Assembly: GCA_900618065.1 (NCBI GenBank)
Contig: UYIL01000003.1
Span: forward strand, 1,860,001 to 1,924,000
DNA: 64,000 nt
Direction: 5' to 3'
From: Streptococcus thermophilus
GTDB taxonomy: Bacteria; Actinomycetota; Actinomycetes; Mycobacteriales; Mycobacteriaceae
In this document: one piece after another, positions 17,694 to 33,644 of the stretch
How positions within the stretch are numbered: position 1 is the stretch's first letter
Layout of the letters: each line of letters begins with the position of its first letter
Made by a program: the position numbers and the translations under genes
The notes under the pieces: generated by a model
Databases searched by the model: none
The model's input: the letters and a program-made list of their open reading frames with translations, nothing else
What the model was told of the DNA's origin: nothing

Positions 17694-18853
17694 TTCTCCT
17701 GTTCCTCCTGGTTACGTGGGGGGACGGATCCGTAACGGTTGCCTACACCCTCAATGAGCTTTTCCAGCCTGTCAAAGCTGGGCGGGTCCACAGAGTTGTC
17801 GTAGTGTGCTGGCGAGCCAAGACCGCTGCCCTCCATCGCAGTAGTCAGGTAGTCCCCGGTCGCCGGACGGAAACCGTGCTTAGCGGCAAGCTGTTGCAAC
17901 TCCTGGTCCGATGCGAGCGCGTAAGCCAGCTCCTTGCCCTCTGAAGAAATGCCGACGATGCCGTGGTTAGCTAGCACCGTTGGTTCAAGATGCATCAGGA
18001 CCATGTCGTCTTTGATGCGGGAGTTCTCTTTCATCTGCTCGCCCAAGAACTGGGCCTCGTAAACCAAGACCATGGGCACCGCGCCCATACCTTGGCTCAG
18101 GTAGTCGGCGAACGGCCCGGCAGAGGACGACTGGGTGTAGCCCTGGCCGGTGAAGAATGGAGCGATCTGGTTGGTCAGCCAGTCAACGTCGTCTGCCTTG
18201 TCGGGGTTGCTCTCCCCGAACTCCCATGCCAAGATGGCCAGCCACATTGCCGCCGAGTTCGAGGTGCGGATGTCAGTGGTGGCCACCTGCACATTGCGCT
18301 GGGATGGGAACGTGTTCCCGAAGTCGCGCCAGCGCTTCCCCTGCTGCGTCAGGGTGATGAATTCGCCGACATCAAGGGTGTACTTTCCGGCGGCTTCCGT
18401 GGCCACACCCTCCTTCTCAAGGATGCGAGCGATCGGTTTGAACGTCGCTACCGCCATCGGCGAGAAGAACGGGTACTCCACCGAGTAATTGGGGTCCTGG
18501 TCGGTGATCTTCTGGGCCGCCGGGCCTGACGACGGGAAAACGAAATCCTGCGACGCCAAGTTAGTCTCGTTAGCGATGCGCCGCGAACCAGCAGTAGTGA
18601 AGTTCACTTTGAAGCCGAGAGCAGTCAACCGCTCGACGACCTGCGGGTCCTCAAAGTACTCACGCTTCTCAGAACCAATCACACCGGTGACTTCTTTTGC
18701 TCCGCGACCGGCGCTGAACGTTCCCCCGCCCAAGCCACCGCGACCGATGAAGACCGCGACGACAGCGATGATGGCCAACAAAACACCAATGAAAATGGCG
18801 CACCCTCGGGGCGGTTTCCGCAACCCCTCTTGTGCGCCTTGTTGTGTGGTCAT
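17690..18853 (-). CDS. Membrane-anchored solute-binding-like protein, first gene of the cassette
   Basis: 387 aa from ATG 18853 (a GTG lies 6 nt upstream). One N-terminal transmembrane anchor (GCAIFIGVLLAIIAVVAVFI) leads to an extracytoplasmic domain of the solute-binding type (KEVTGVIGSEKREYFEDPQV; DFVFPSSGPAAQKI; TTDIRTSNSAAMWLAIL). No lipobox is seen. It is distantly related in layout to the binding half of the next gene, so the cassette holds two binding domains of different anchoring. No permease or ATPase gene is adjacent, so this does not look like an ABC importer. Confidence 0.78.
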   Translation of the reverse strand: MTTQQGAQEGLRKPPRGCAIFIGVLLAIIAVVAVFIGRGGLGGGTFSAGRGAKEVTGVIGSEKREYFEDPQVVERLTALGFKVNFTTAGSRRIANETNLASQDFVFPSSGPAAQKITDQDPNYSVEYPFFSPMAVATFKPIARILEKEGVATEAAGKYTLDVGEFITLTQQGKRWRDFGNTFPSQRNVQVATTDIRTSNSAAMWLAILAWEFGESNPDKADDVDWLTNQIAPFFTGQGYTQSSSAGPFADYLSQGMGAVPMVLVYEAQFLGEQMKENSRIKDDMVLMHLEPTVLANHGIVGISSEGKELAYALASDQELQQLAAKHGFRPATGDYLTTAMEGSGLGSPAHYDNSVDPPSFDRLEKLIEGVGNRYGSVPPRNQEEQEK

Positions 18854-18859
18854 GGCCAC

Positions 18860-18865
18860 AGTTTA
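18860..18865 (-). promoter_or_regulatory. Candidate -10 box of the SBP-VWA cassette (leaderless)
   Basis: TAAACT lies 6 nt before the ATG at 18853 and no Shine-Dalgarno sequence is present. This spacing would place the transcript start at the start codon, a common arrangement in corynebacteria. Inference only. Confidence 0.35.
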
Positions 18866-18938
18866 TGTAATGGATTCATCAACCGCTTACAAACCGCGGT
18901 GCCGTGTGGGAAGTGTGAATACAGAATTCATCTGGCGT

Positions 18939-21592
<2,654 letters not shown>

Positions 21593-21660
21593 TGGTGTGA
21601 AAGCTCCTTGTGTGCTTTTCGGTTTAATTGGTTCTGTTTGGGATCTAAGCCGAAGAAAGT

Positions 21661-22170
21661 CTACTCTTCAGCGTCTTCGGCGCCGTCCACCCGGTCACCC
21701 ATGAATTCTTCGGCGAGTTGCCGGCCGGTCAGCGGTTCGCGCGCCAGCACGAAGATGGTGTCGTCGCCTGCGATGGTGCCCACGACTTTTTCCAGTGCGA
21801 CCCGGTCGATGTAGCTGGCCAGATACTGCGCGGCACCGGCCGGTGTACGTAGCACAGCGATGTTGCCTGTGTAGTCGACAGACACCACCAGTTCCGCGAG
21901 CATGCGGCGCAGCTTGTCGCGCGGCCCCTTGGGCGAGGCCTGGAAGGACTGGGCTTCCTTCCCCACTGCGTAATAGGAACGCCCGCCGCCGGAGGGTCGC
22001 ACCTTGCGCGCCCCAAGCTCGTCTAGGTCGCGGGACAAGGTGGCCTGGGTGATGTCAATGCCCTCATCCAGCAACAACTCAGACAACTGCACTTGAGAGG
22101 ACACTCGGGTGTGGTCGAGAATCGCCAGGATCTTCGCTTGGCGTGCAGTGCGCGAATTCGGTGCAGTCAT
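21661..22170 (-). CDS. argR: Arginine repressor
   Basis: Arginine-responsive hexameric repressor of the cluster. 169 aa. The N-terminal winged helix includes [25 protein letters not shown] and [19 protein letters not shown]. The C-terminal domain ends with [15 protein letters not shown], the arginine-binding/oligomerisation region. A run of acidic residues forms the tail. The ATG directly abuts the argF stop with no spacer. Confidence 0.96.
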   Translation of the reverse strand: MTAPNSRTARQAKILAILDHTRVSSQVQLSELLLDEGIDITQATLSRDLDELGARKVRPSGGGRSYYAVGKEAQSFQASPKGPRDKLRRMLAELVVSVDYTGNIAVLRTPAGAAQYLASYIDRVALEKVVGTIAGDDTIFVLAREPLTGRQLAEEFMGDRVDGAEDAEE

Positions 22171-24316
<2,146 letters not shown>

Positions 24317-24320
<4 letters not shown>

Positions 24321-25270
24321 TGCAGGTCATCCTTCCTGAACACGGTGCCGTCGGGATAGTTGGCGCGGTCGTACTCGTCGGGAAGCACCATGGTGCCGAT
24401 GCCGCCCATGGTGAACAGCTCCAGCAGCACAGAGTGCGGGATCCGCCCGTCAATGACGTGGGCGGCGCTAACACCCCCGCGCACGGCGGTCACGCAGGCT
24501 TCCATCTTCGGGATCATTCCGGAGTCGAGCGAGGGCATGATCTCATCGAGCTGCTCCAGTTCGATCTTGGACACCAGTGAGTCCTTGTTCGGCCAGTCGG
24601 TGTAGAGGCCCTCGACATTGGTGAGCACAACCAGGCGCTCAGCCTGAAGCGCCGCGGCGAGGGCGCCGGCAGCGGAGTCAGCGTTGACGTTGTAGACGTT
24701 GCCGTCCGCACCGGGTGCGATACCAGAGACCACCGGGATACGGCCTGCGTCGATGATGTCCATCACCGCAGACGGGTCCACATCGACGATCTCGCCGACG
24801 AGGCCGATGTCGGTCAGTTCCCCGTCGACCTCGACAAGACGCTTCTCGGCCGTGAACAGTCCAGCATCCTCACCAGAGGTGCCCACGGCGTAGGGCCCGT
24901 GCGAGTTGATACGCCCCAACAGGTCGCGGCCGACCTGGCCGAAGAGCACCATGCGCACCACGTCGAGGATCTCCGGGGTGGTCACGCGGAACCCGCCGAC
25001 GAACTCTCCGCCGTCGAGCTGCAGGCGCCCCAGCATCTCGGTGATTTGCGGTCCGCCACCGTGCACGACGACGGGCTTCGCACCCACGGTGCGCAGGAAG
25101 ACCATGTCTGCGGCGAATGCGGACTTCAGGTCCTCGTCGATCATGGCGTTGCCGCCGTACTTGACCACCACGATCTTGTCGCGGAAGTGCTGCAGCCACG
25201 GTAGCGCTTCGGCGAGCACGTGCGCCCGGTCCTGATTGGAGAGAGCCCGGGAGAGCTGTGAATGTTCCAT
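24317..25270 (-). CDS. argB: Acetylglutamate kinase
   Basis: Phosphorylates N-acetylglutamate, normally the arginine-feedback-controlled step in corynebacteria. 317 aa with [10 protein letters not shown] (phosphate-binding Lys), [10 protein letters not shown] and [15 protein letters not shown]. An N-terminal helix ([21 protein letters not shown]) is the type associated with hexameric, arginine-sensitive enzymes. The ATG abuts the argJ stop. Confidence 0.97.
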
Positions 25271-26440
25271 TTAGGTCGAGTACTCCGAGTTGATTTCCAC
25301 GTAGGCGTAGGACAAGTCAGTGGTACGTACCGTAGCCGTGCCCGGTCCACCGGTGCCGAGGTCCACGCGCACCTCAACGTCAATGCCGCTGAGATCCACC
25401 TCGCGTGCACCTGGCGCGCCAGTGCTGCCCTCGCAGACCGGCTGGCCGTTGAAGTAAACGCTGATATTCTCCGGATCCATATCCGCCTCCGCCATGCCCA
25501 CCGCTGCCAGCACACGGCCCCAGTTCGGGTCGGAGCCGAACATGGCGCATTTGAACAGGTTGTCGCGGCCGATCGTGCGTGCGGCGTTCAGAGCTTGGTC
25601 GTCATCAGTGGTGCCCTCGACAGTGATGGCCACACGCTTGGTCACGCCTTCCGCGTCCGCCTGGAGCTCGTTGGCCAAGTCGGCACAGATCTCGGCGACC
25701 GCGGCGGCGAATTCACTTGGTTCGGGCTTCACGCCAGATGCGCCTGAGGCCATGAGAATGACCGTGTCGTTGGTCGAGGTCGCTCCATCGATGTCGAGCG
25801 TATTGAAGGTGCTTTTCGACGCTTCCTTGAGCGCCGCATCCAACTCCCCCGCCGACACCTCAGCGTCAGTGGTCAGGCACACGAGCATGGTGGCCAGCGA
25901 CGGGGCCATCATGCCCACGCCCTTGGCCATGCCGCCGATGCTCCACCCGTCGCGCTCTACAAGCGCTTGCTTCTCCACTGTGTCAGTCGTCAGAATGGCC
26001 ACAGCAGCCTCATGACCGTTGTCACCGAGCTGTCTGCCGAGAGTTTCAATGCCGGCCCGGACCTTGTCCATGGGCATGAGTTCGCCGATCAGCCCCGTGG
26101 AGCACACAGCGACATCCTCCGGCGCCACGCCGATCGACTGAGCTGCCAGGGACTGCATCTCCACCGCGTCGACATCGCCTTGGCGGCCATTGCAGGCGTT
26201 GGCGTTACCGGAGTTGAACACCACAGCAGACAGCGAGCCCGTCGTCAATGCCTCGCGGGTCACCTTGACCGGCGATGCGATGACCTTGTTGCGCGTCGTC
26301 ACCGCGGTAGCGTCAAAACGCGGGCCTTCGTTGACTACCAAGGCCATGTCGGGCTTGCCGGAGGGCTTGATCCCGGCAGTGGTCGCCGCGGCGCTAAAGC
26401 CTGCGGGCGCTGTCACGCCCGTTTTCTCAGATGCGCTCAT
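25271..26440 (-). CDS. argJ: Glutamate N-acetyltransferase / ornithine acetyltransferase
   Basis: Recycles the acetyl group from acetylornithine to glutamate. 389 aa. The autoproteolysis and nucleophile site is in the segment [21 protein letters not shown], where cleavage occurs at an Ala/Met-Leu/Thr junction around ATMLVC; ALNEASK-like residues and [10 protein letters not shown] are also typical. A strong AAGGAG precedes the ATG. 18 nt separate it from argC. Confidence 0.96.
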   Translation of the reverse strand: MSASEKTGVTAPAGFSAAATTAGIKPSGKPDMALVVNEGPRFDATAVTTRNKVIASPVKVTREALTTGSLSAVVFNSGNANACNGRQGDVDAVEMQSLAAQSIGVAPEDVAVCSTGLIGELMPMDKVRAGIETLGRQLGDNGHEAAVAILTTDTVEKQALVERDGWSIGGMAKGVGMMAPSLATMLVCLTTDAEVSAGELDAALKEASKSTFNTLDIDGATSTNDTVILMASGASGVKPEPSEFAAAVAEICADLANELQADAEGVTKRVAITVEGTTDDDQALNAARTIGRDNLFKCAMFGSDPNWGRVLAAVGMAEADMDPENISVYFNGQPVCEGSTGAPGAREVDLSGIDVEVRVDLGTGGPGTATVRTTDLSYAYVEINSEYST

Positions 26441-26458
26441 TTCTTCTCCTTCACCTGC

Positions 26459-27553
26459 CTAGGGCGCAACTGCCGCCCGCGGCAGCCCGTCCGTCTCGTT
26501 GAAACCCATCTCAGCCAGCGCGATGTTCATGCACTGCACGGCGGCACCGCCCGTGCCCTTGGTCAGATTGTCAATGGCGGAGGTCGCCAGCACCACCCCT
26601 GCATCCTGGTCAACCTCCACCTGGATGTGGCACATGTTGGAGCCGACCACGTTCTGCGTCTGCGGCTGAACGCCTTTCGGCAGAAGGTGAATGAACGGCT
26701 CGCCCGCGTAGTACTCCGCGTACACGCCCCGCGCCTCATCCTCGGTCATCCCTTCCGTCAAAGGAGCAGTGACTGTGGTGAGAATCCCGCGCGGCAGCGG
26801 TGCCAACACCGGGGTGAAGCTCACGGTCACGTCCTTCTCAGTGACCTCGCTCAAGTTCTGCACCATCTCTGGAGTGTGGCGGTGCTTGCCCGCAGTGTTG
26901 TAGGCCTTCAACGACCCCATGGTTTCCGCGCCCAGTAGGTCAACGTTCGCCTTCTTGCCTGCACCGGATACTCCAGTGATGGAGACGACGTTAAGCCGTG
27001 GCTCTACGAGTTCATGCGCGACGGCAGGCAAAGCGGCGAGGGTAGCGCCCGTCGGGAAGCAGCCCGGAACCGCAATGCGTTTGGCCGCGGCGATCTCCTC
27101 GCGGCGACCCGGGATTTCCGGAATGCCATACGGCCATGAGCCCGCATGTTCGATGCCGTAGTACTTCGCCCAGTCATCAGCGTTGCGCAGGCGGAAGTCC
27201 GCAGCGCAGTCAAGCACGAGGGTCTCCTCCGGCAGAGCGGAGCCAATCTCTGCAGAGAATCCGTGCGGAAGGCCGAGAAAGACAACATCATGGCCCGCCA
27301 ATGTTTCCGGCGACGTCGGCTCAATGATGCGGTCCGCGAGCTGCGGCAGGTGCGGCATGAGCGTATCGACGCCCTGACCTGCATTGGAATTGCCCGTCAG
27401 CGCCCCGATCTTCAACGTCCCGTCGGCATAGCGCGGGTGACCGAGCAGCAGGCGGAGGATCTCCCCGCCCGCATACCCGGTGGCGCCGGCAACAGCCACG
27501 GTGACGGTGTCTGTACCGGTTGCAGTGCCCTGGTTGTCAGTCATAGCGGTCAT
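26459..27553 (-). CDS. argC: N-acetyl-gamma-glutamyl-phosphate reductase
   Basis: NADPH-dependent reduction of acetylglutamyl phosphate; first gene of the arginine cluster. 364 aa from the ATG at 27553 (a second ATG three codons later is equally plausible). The Rossmann motif is [17 protein letters not shown] and the catalytic cysteine is in [14 protein letters not shown]. The upstream 47 nt before pheT contain a likely promoter. Confidence 0.96.
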   Translation of the reverse strand: MTAMTDNQGTATGTDTVTVAVAGATGYAGGEILRLLLGHPRYADGTLKIGALTGNSNAGQGVDTLMPHLPQLADRIIEPTSPETLAGHDVVFLGLPHGFSAEIGSALPEETLVLDCAADFRLRNADDWAKYYGIEHAGSWPYGIPEIPGRREEIAAAKRIAVPGCFPTGATLAALPAVAHELVEPRLNVVSITGVSGAGKKANVDLLGAETMGSLKAYNTAGKHRHTPEMVQNLSEVTEKDVTVSFTPVLAPLPRGILTTVTAPLTEGMTEDEARGVYAEYYAGEPFIHLLPKGVQPQTQNVVGSNMCHIQVEVDQDAGVVLATSAIDNLTKGTGGAAVQCMNIALAEMGFNETDGLPRAAVAP

Positions 27554-27600
27554 GCTACGCACCACACCCGGCACTTGCAAACTATTCCGGCATATTCATT
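27554..27600 (-). promoter_or_regulatory. Candidate argC promoter with possible ArgR half-sites
   Basis: Directly after the pheT stop the minus strand reads TAAAAT, a good -10 hexamer, overlapping AATGAATATGC and, farther on, GGAATAGTTTGCA. TGAAT and its relatives resemble ARG-box half-sites. The -35 would fall inside the end of pheT and is weak. Location before the first arg gene is the main support; no perfect palindrome is present. Confidence 0.4.
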
Positions 27601-30108
27601 TTATGCGCGCATCTGGGCTCCGAGACGTTGAGCAGCCGCTTCCGCAGCAGCCAGGCGAGCCTCATTAGCTTCCTCGTCCGTCAAAGTGCGGTCAGAGGCA
27701 CGGAACACCAAACCGAATGCGAGCGACTTCTTACCGTCGCCGAGGGCGTCGGAGCGGTAGACGTCGAAAAGCTCGACGGACTCGAGCAACTCCCCTGCCG
27801 TTTCGACGAGCGAGCGCCGCACCGTCTCAGCCGGGATTGCGTCGTCGACGACGAGCGCGATGTCCTGGTGCAACGCGGGGAAAGCCGACAGGACCGGAGC
27901 CGGCAGGTTCTCGCTCATCGGCAGCGCGGTCAGATCGATCTCCATCGCGCAGGTGCGCTCCGGCAGGCCGAGGGTCTCGAGAACCTGCGGGTGCAGTTCA
28001 CCGGCATAGCCGACGACGGCACCGTCGACGGATAGCTGCGCGCACCGGCCCGGGTGCCACGGCAGGTGCTCGGCGGACTCAATCTCGAGCTCCACACCGC
28101 AGGACTTAGCGACGATCTGAGCCGACTCGACCGCATCCGCCCACGTGTACGTGCGACCCTTGCCCCACGGCCCCTCAAGCTCCTTGTTGCCGATCGCCAC
28201 GGTAGCGGCGTGCAGGTGCTGCTCCGGCAGCGAGTCGATGAGCTCCTCAAGCACCTCCGGAGTCGGACGCTCCAGCACGCTCGGCATCGGAGATTCGTCA
28301 GCGGTCTTGAACGCGGTCTGCGCGACCGAGTACAGCGCCAAGTCCGTGCGGCCGCGGGCAACGTTGCGGCCAACAGCTTCAAGCATCGCCGGCAGCAGCG
28401 TCGTAGCCAGTACGGCGTAGTCAGCATCGAGCGGGTTCTGGACCTGCACGGTCTTGCGGCGCTTGTCGCCAGTCTCGAGTCCCCAGGTGTCCAATACCGT
28501 GTTGGACATGAACGGCGTCGGAATGATTTCCACGTAACCGGAGTACGCCAGCGCGTGCGTGACGGCACGGCGGCGGCGCTGCACCGGGGACAGGCCGCGA
28601 CCACCGCGCGGGGTCGGCAGCTCGAGCGGAATATCGTCCAAACCCTCGAGACGAACAATCTCCTCGATCAGCTCGACCGGCTCGTTGAGGTCAGTGCGCC
28701 ACGTCGGTGGGGTGACGCGTAGAGTCTCGTCATCGCCCGTGACAGCGCACCCCACTTCTTCGAGGCGGCGTACGACTGTCTCCTTGGAGTAGTCCACACC
28801 AATGAGCTCGGACGGGCGACTCACTCGCATCTCGATCGGCTCGCGGTCTTTGACGGCACCGACGAGGGTGCGCTTGTCGGAGATGGTTCCGCCAGCGATG
28901 TCTGCCAGAAGTGCGCAGGCAATGTCTAGGGAGATTTCGATGATGGCGGGGTCAACGCCGCGCTCGAAACGTCGAGAAGCTTCAGAGCTGAGCTTGTGGT
29001 GGCGTGCGCTGCGTGCGACCGTGAGCGCGTCCCACGATGCCGCCTCGAAGTAGACGTTGGTGGTCTCGTCGGAGATCTCCGATGTCGTGCCGCCCATGAT
29101 GGCGGCCAGCGACTGGATGCCGTTGTCGTCGGAGATGACCACATCGTTCGAAGTGAGGGTGCGTTTGACGTGATCAAGCGTCTCGAACTCTTCCCCGCCC
29201 TGAGCGTTATGGACGCGCAAACCGCCGGCGATCTTGTCGGCGTCGAAGGCGTGCATCGGCTGGCCGGTGAGCAGCATGACAAAGTTGGTCACGTCGGTCG
29301 CAGCGTTGACGGAACGGACACCACCGAGCATGAGCACGCGCTTGAGCCAGAACGGCGCCTGAGCTTTCGGGTCAATACCCTCGACCATGCGCAGGCCGAA
29401 GCGCTGCGCCTTCGTGGACTCCTCAAGGGTGATCGGGATGAGGTCGCCGGTCGGCGCGGGGACGGTGGACACGTCGATGCCCGCGATAGACGGATCTGCG
29501 GCGAGGTCGTTGTACTCGAGGTCGAATGCGGAAGCGACCTCGCGGCCGAGACCGCGTGCAGACAGTGCATATCCACGGTCCGGCGTGATATTGACGTCAA
29601 AGACCGTATCCGGGCCGCCGAGCACCTCACGGGCGTCCTGGCCCGGGGTGCCGGCACCTTCCTCAAGGACGATGATGCCGTCGCTCTTGGCCGTGAATCC
29701 GAGCTCCGCCTCGGAGGCCATCATGCCGTTGGAGATGTGACCGTAGGTCTCACGCGCGGCGATCTCGAAGCCGCCCGGCAGGACCGCGCCCGGGAGGGAA
29801 ACGACGACGAGGTCGTTTTCCTGGAAGTTGCGCGCACCGCAGATGATGCCCTGTAGCTCGCCGGTGCCGTTGGCCTGGCCGACGTCGACCTGGCAGTAAC
29901 GGATCGGTTTCTTGAACTCGGTGAGCTCCTCGATCTCCTTGACGCGGCCGACCACGAGCGGGCCGGTGGTCTCCGGCAGCGGCTCGTAGCCTTCCGTCTC
30001 AAAGCCCACGCGCACAAAGCCGGCGTCGAGCTCCTCAGCGCTCACGTTCCAGCCGGGGTTGCCGGCGTTGTTCAGCAGGGACGTCAACCAGTTCTTGGAA
30101 ATCAGCAT
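27601..30108 (-). CDS. pheT: Phenylalanyl-tRNA synthetase beta subunit
   Basis: Beta subunit of the (alpha-beta)2 synthetase, containing tRNA-binding and editing domains. 835 aa. The N-terminal EMAP/OB-type domain (RVKEIEELTEFKKPIRYCQVDV), B3/B4 editing region, B5 domain (SELIGVDYSKETVVRRLEEVG) and C-terminal anticodon-binding FDX-ACB domain (FPALHQDIALVVDDAIPAE) are all recognisable. It follows pheS by 15 nt. Confidence 0.97.
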   Translation of the reverse strand: MLISKNWLTSLLNNAGNPGWNVSAEELDAGFVRVGFETEGYEPLPETTGPLVVGRVKEIEELTEFKKPIRYCQVDVGQANGTGELQGIICGARNFQENDLVVVSLPGAVLPGGFEIAARETYGHISNGMMASEAELGFTAKSDGIIVLEEGAGTPGQDAREVLGGPDTVFDVNITPDRGYALSARGLGREVASAFDLEYNDLAADPSIAGIDVSTVPAPTGDLIPITLEESTKAQRFGLRMVEGIDPKAQAPFWLKRVLMLGGVRSVNAATDVTNFVMLLTGQPMHAFDADKIAGGLRVHNAQGGEEFETLDHVKRTLTSNDVVISDDNGIQSLAAIMGGTTSEISDETTNVYFEAASWDALTVARSARHHKLSSEASRRFERGVDPAIIEISLDIACALLADIAGGTISDKRTLVGAVKDREPIEMRVSRPSELIGVDYSKETVVRRLEEVGCAVTGDDETLRVTPPTWRTDLNEPVELIEEIVRLEGLDDIPLELPTPRGGRGLSPVQRRRRAVTHALAYSGYVEIIPTPFMSNTVLDTWGLETGDKRRKTVQVQNPLDADYAVLATTLLPAMLEAVGRNVARGRTDLALYSVAQTAFKTADESPMPSVLERPTPEVLEELIDSLPEQHLHAATVAIGNKELEGPWGKGRTYTWADAVESAQIVAKSCGVELEIESAEHLPWHPGRCAQLSVDGAVVGYAGELHPQVLETLGLPERTCAMEIDLTALPMSENLPAPVLSAFPALHQDIALVVDDAIPAETVRRSLVETAGELLESVELFDVYRSDALGDGKKSLAFGLVFRASDRTLTDEEANEARLAAAEAAAQRLGAQMRA

Positions 30109-30123
30109 CTTTCTATTCCTCCC

Positions 30124-31381
<1,258 letters not shown>

Positions 31382-32203
31382 CTACGTTCGGTTCTGGTCC
31401 CCGAGAGCTTTCATCGACTCCCACAAACAGATCGACGCCGCCGTAGAGAGATTGAGGGACTCTGCGGAGCCCTTGATGGGGATCGAGACACGGTAATCGG
31501 CAGCGGCCATGACCTCTCCGGGCAAACCGTGAGCTTCGTTGCCGAATAGCCAAGCGGTTGGCTGGTCGAGCGCATCACCGGGGTTGTCGAGTGAGACTTC
31601 CCCACCCATCGTGGTCGCAGCGAGCGTCAAGCCGGCTGCATGTAGTTGGCCAATCGCACCGTTCACATCGCGCTCCCGGGCAACGGGCACATGAAAGAGC
31701 GAACCTGCCGAGGACCGCACGACCTTTGGGGACTCCGGATCGACGGTGTCGCCGGCGAAGACGACTGCGTCGGCGCCCAGGGCGTCGACAAGCCTGATGA
31801 TGGTGCCCGCATTGCCCGGATCATTCGTGCCCACGCACACCGCGACTAGCTTGGGGCGGCCGTTGAGCACAGAGCCGAGTGTCCAGGTGACCGGCGTGCA
31901 CACGGCGAAGATCCCCGTCGTGTGCACCGTGTCGGTCAATGACTCTGCCGCCTTGTTCGTGATCGCGTGTGTGTATACATCCATGTAACCGGCTGTTGTC
32001 ACTACATCGGCGAATCGGTCCGCTGCGGTCTCGGTCACGAAGAGATCCGTCGCGGCGCCTGTTGCCACGGCAGCTTCGACCGAGTTCTCCCCCTCAGCAA
32101 GAAAGGCCTTCGCTTTACGGCGTCCCGCTGCCCTGTTCAGCTTCGACGCATTCACCACCCGCGGAGTGCGTTCGGTGAACGGCTGTGAGAAATCGAGTGC
32201 CAT
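31382..32203 (-). CDS. SpoU/TrmH family rRNA 2'-O-methyltransferase
   Basis: 273 aa. N-terminal substrate-binding part (RRKAKAFLAEGENSVEAAV) and C-terminal SPOUT domain with all three motifs: GTNDPGNAGTIIRL, WLFGNEAHGL and IPIKGSAESLNLSTAASI, which forms the knotted SAM site. Similar to 23S rRNA methyltransferases found beside pheS in actinobacteria (TsnR-like). The exact rRNA target cannot be told from sequence. Confidence 0.9.
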   Translation of the reverse strand: MALDFSQPFTERTPRVVNASKLNRAAGRRKAKAFLAEGENSVEAAVATGAATDLFVTETAADRFADVVTTAGYMDVYTHAITNKAAESLTDTVHTTGIFAVCTPVTWTLGSVLNGRPKLVAVCVGTNDPGNAGTIIRLVDALGADAVVFAGDTVDPESPKVVRSSAGSLFHVPVARERDVNGAIGQLHAAGLTLAATTMGGEVSLDNPGDALDQPTAWLFGNEAHGLPGEVMAAADYRVSIPIKGSAESLNLSTAASICLWESMKALGDQNRT

Positions 32204-32305
32204 GAGTCCTAAGCCTCCGGAATCGGGTGCAAGATGACTTCGATGCTATGCGCTATCGCGCCCGACAGTGCGTTTCAGGGGTGTTGTCCAGGATAGATTC
32301 GCTGT

Positions 32306-33424
32306 TCAACCATGCGCGACCGGACTGTTCTCCAAGATGGCCTCGATGCTAGGCGGTTCGACATTCTTCTTCGCGTCGAGGTGGTGGAGAACCGACACGG
32401 CCTCTTCCCACTCGGCGACGACGACGGGGAAACCCTTCATTCTTGTCTCCAGCATGCCTCCCTCAACCTTGCCCCCGACAACAATGACGAGAATCAAGGC
32501 CACGTCACCGTCGTTGACGAACCGTCCCGCCTCAGCGAGGGCAGTGACCGACCGGTGACGCGATAGCTCCTCTAGCCCCAGGGCATGATCCACCAACGTG
32601 TGCTTCCGGGTTTGAGTAAGAGTTCCCCGCCAGTGTTTGATATCTGCCACGACGACACCTCCGCGGGTGGAAATGATGTGCCCGACGGGCAAAGTCTTCG
32701 CGGAACGAGCTTCATCAATGAGCGCGCGGAGGAAACGGTCTCGCGGGTCCGGGTTCGCGGACGATGCTGCGGAGTCCACGCGAGTGAACGCGATTGGATT
32801 CACAGCGCGCACCTCAGTCTCGGCGACGCGAACCAGGTTTGAACGCCGGCCGGGATGCAACTCGATGTCGTGAGCGATCTGCACATCGAGGGGCAACATA
32901 TTCTCCAGCTCGAGTCCGCGCTGCTGGCGCTCGAACAACGCCCGCGCATAGGGCAATGCATGCGGCACCTCCTTGATGCCGTTGAACGTGCCCCGCTGCG
33001 CTTGCTTCACAAGCGGATTGGTCAGCACGCCCCGCGCCTTCCTCGAGATCGACTGAGGAAAGTCGGGATCAGACACGATGCGTTTCATGACGAAGAACCA
33101 CGCGATTCCCAGCGCTATCAAGATTGCGAACATGACCAGACCACCGACACCGGAATTCATCCGCTCAATGTTCAGGAAGAAAACGATGACCAGCACCGCC
33201 GGCAATCCGAACGTGAGAACCACGGCAACCGGGAGCAAGTACCCCAGGTGGAGACCAATCAGCTGCATCGCGAAATCCTTCATCGCTCTCACCACGGGAT
33301 TCGGCTTGCGCTTCGGTTTATCTTCGCTAGGCGCCTTAGCAGACGTTCCCCACGACGTGTTCAACGTACGGTCGAAGAAGAGCCACGCGCCTTCCGACGG
33401 CGCACCGCCCACTCTCACCGCCAT
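32306..33424 (-). CDS. Membrane protein with NERD-like C-terminal domain
   Basis: 372 aa. Two transmembrane segments at about residues 60-85 and 92-112 (LLPVAVVLTFGLPAVLVIVFFL; GLVMFAILIALGIAWFFVM). The cytoplasmic part contains ISTRGGVVVADIKHWRG, which resembles the core of NERD nuclease-related domains (a hydrophobic strand with Asp-x-Lys and a following xWxG). Otherwise unrecognised. AGGAG lies 9 nt before the ATG. An insertion sequence begins about 58 nt upstream and abuts its promoter. The 102 nt between its stop and the rRNA methyltransferase gene show nothing notable. Confidence 0.65.
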   Translation of the reverse strand: MAVRVGGAPSEGAWLFFDRTLNTSWGTSAKAPSEDKPKRKPNPVVRAMKDFAMQLIGLHLGYLLPVAVVLTFGLPAVLVIVFFLNIERMNSGVGGLVMFAILIALGIAWFFVMKRIVSDPDFPQSISRKARGVLTNPLVKQAQRGTFNGIKEVPHALPYARALFERQQRGLELENMLPLDVQIAHDIELHPGRRSNLVRVAETEVRAVNPIAFTRVDSAASSANPDPRDRFLRALIDEARSAKTLPVGHIISTRGGVVVADIKHWRGTLTQTRKHTLVDHALGLEELSRHRSVTALAEAGRFVNDGDVALILVIVVGGKVEGGMLETRMKGFPVVVAEWEEAVSVLHHLDAKKNVEPPSIEAILENSPVAHG

Positions 33425-33457
33425 ACCGACACACTCCTGAACTCGCTGCTGAGGTTC

Positions 33458-33463
33458 AACCTA
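33458..33463 (-). promoter_or_regulatory. Candidate -10 of the NERD-like gene, -35 interrupted by the IS
   Basis: TAGGTT is a plausible -10. Removing the insertion sequence and one target duplication restores TTGCCT 19 nt upstream, which would serve as a -35; with the element in place the position is occupied by the IS end. Inference from spacing. Confidence 0.3.
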
Positions 33464-33474
33464 CACTGAAGACA

Positions 33475-33482
33475 GCATTCTC
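33475..33482. repeat. Target-site duplication, left copy
   Basis: GCATTCTC immediately left of the element; identical to 34888-34895. Confidence 0.9.
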
Positions 33483-33508
33483 GGGTTAAGTAGCAGAATG
33501 TGTGTCTG
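33483..33508 (+). repeat. IS terminal inverted repeat, left
   Basis: 26 bp beginning GGGTTAAGTAGCAG; pairs with the right end with three mismatches. Confidence 0.88.
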
Positions 33509-33644
33509 ATTTTCGGTATATCTGCTGTTCAGACCGTGTATATCGGGCTTGAATAGGGTTTGGATCCTTATTCGGGCCCGTTTTTCGTTCAATCCACCGG
33601 AATGGCACCTGCATGTGCTAGTGGGGTGTTGGTGTTCTTTCCTG

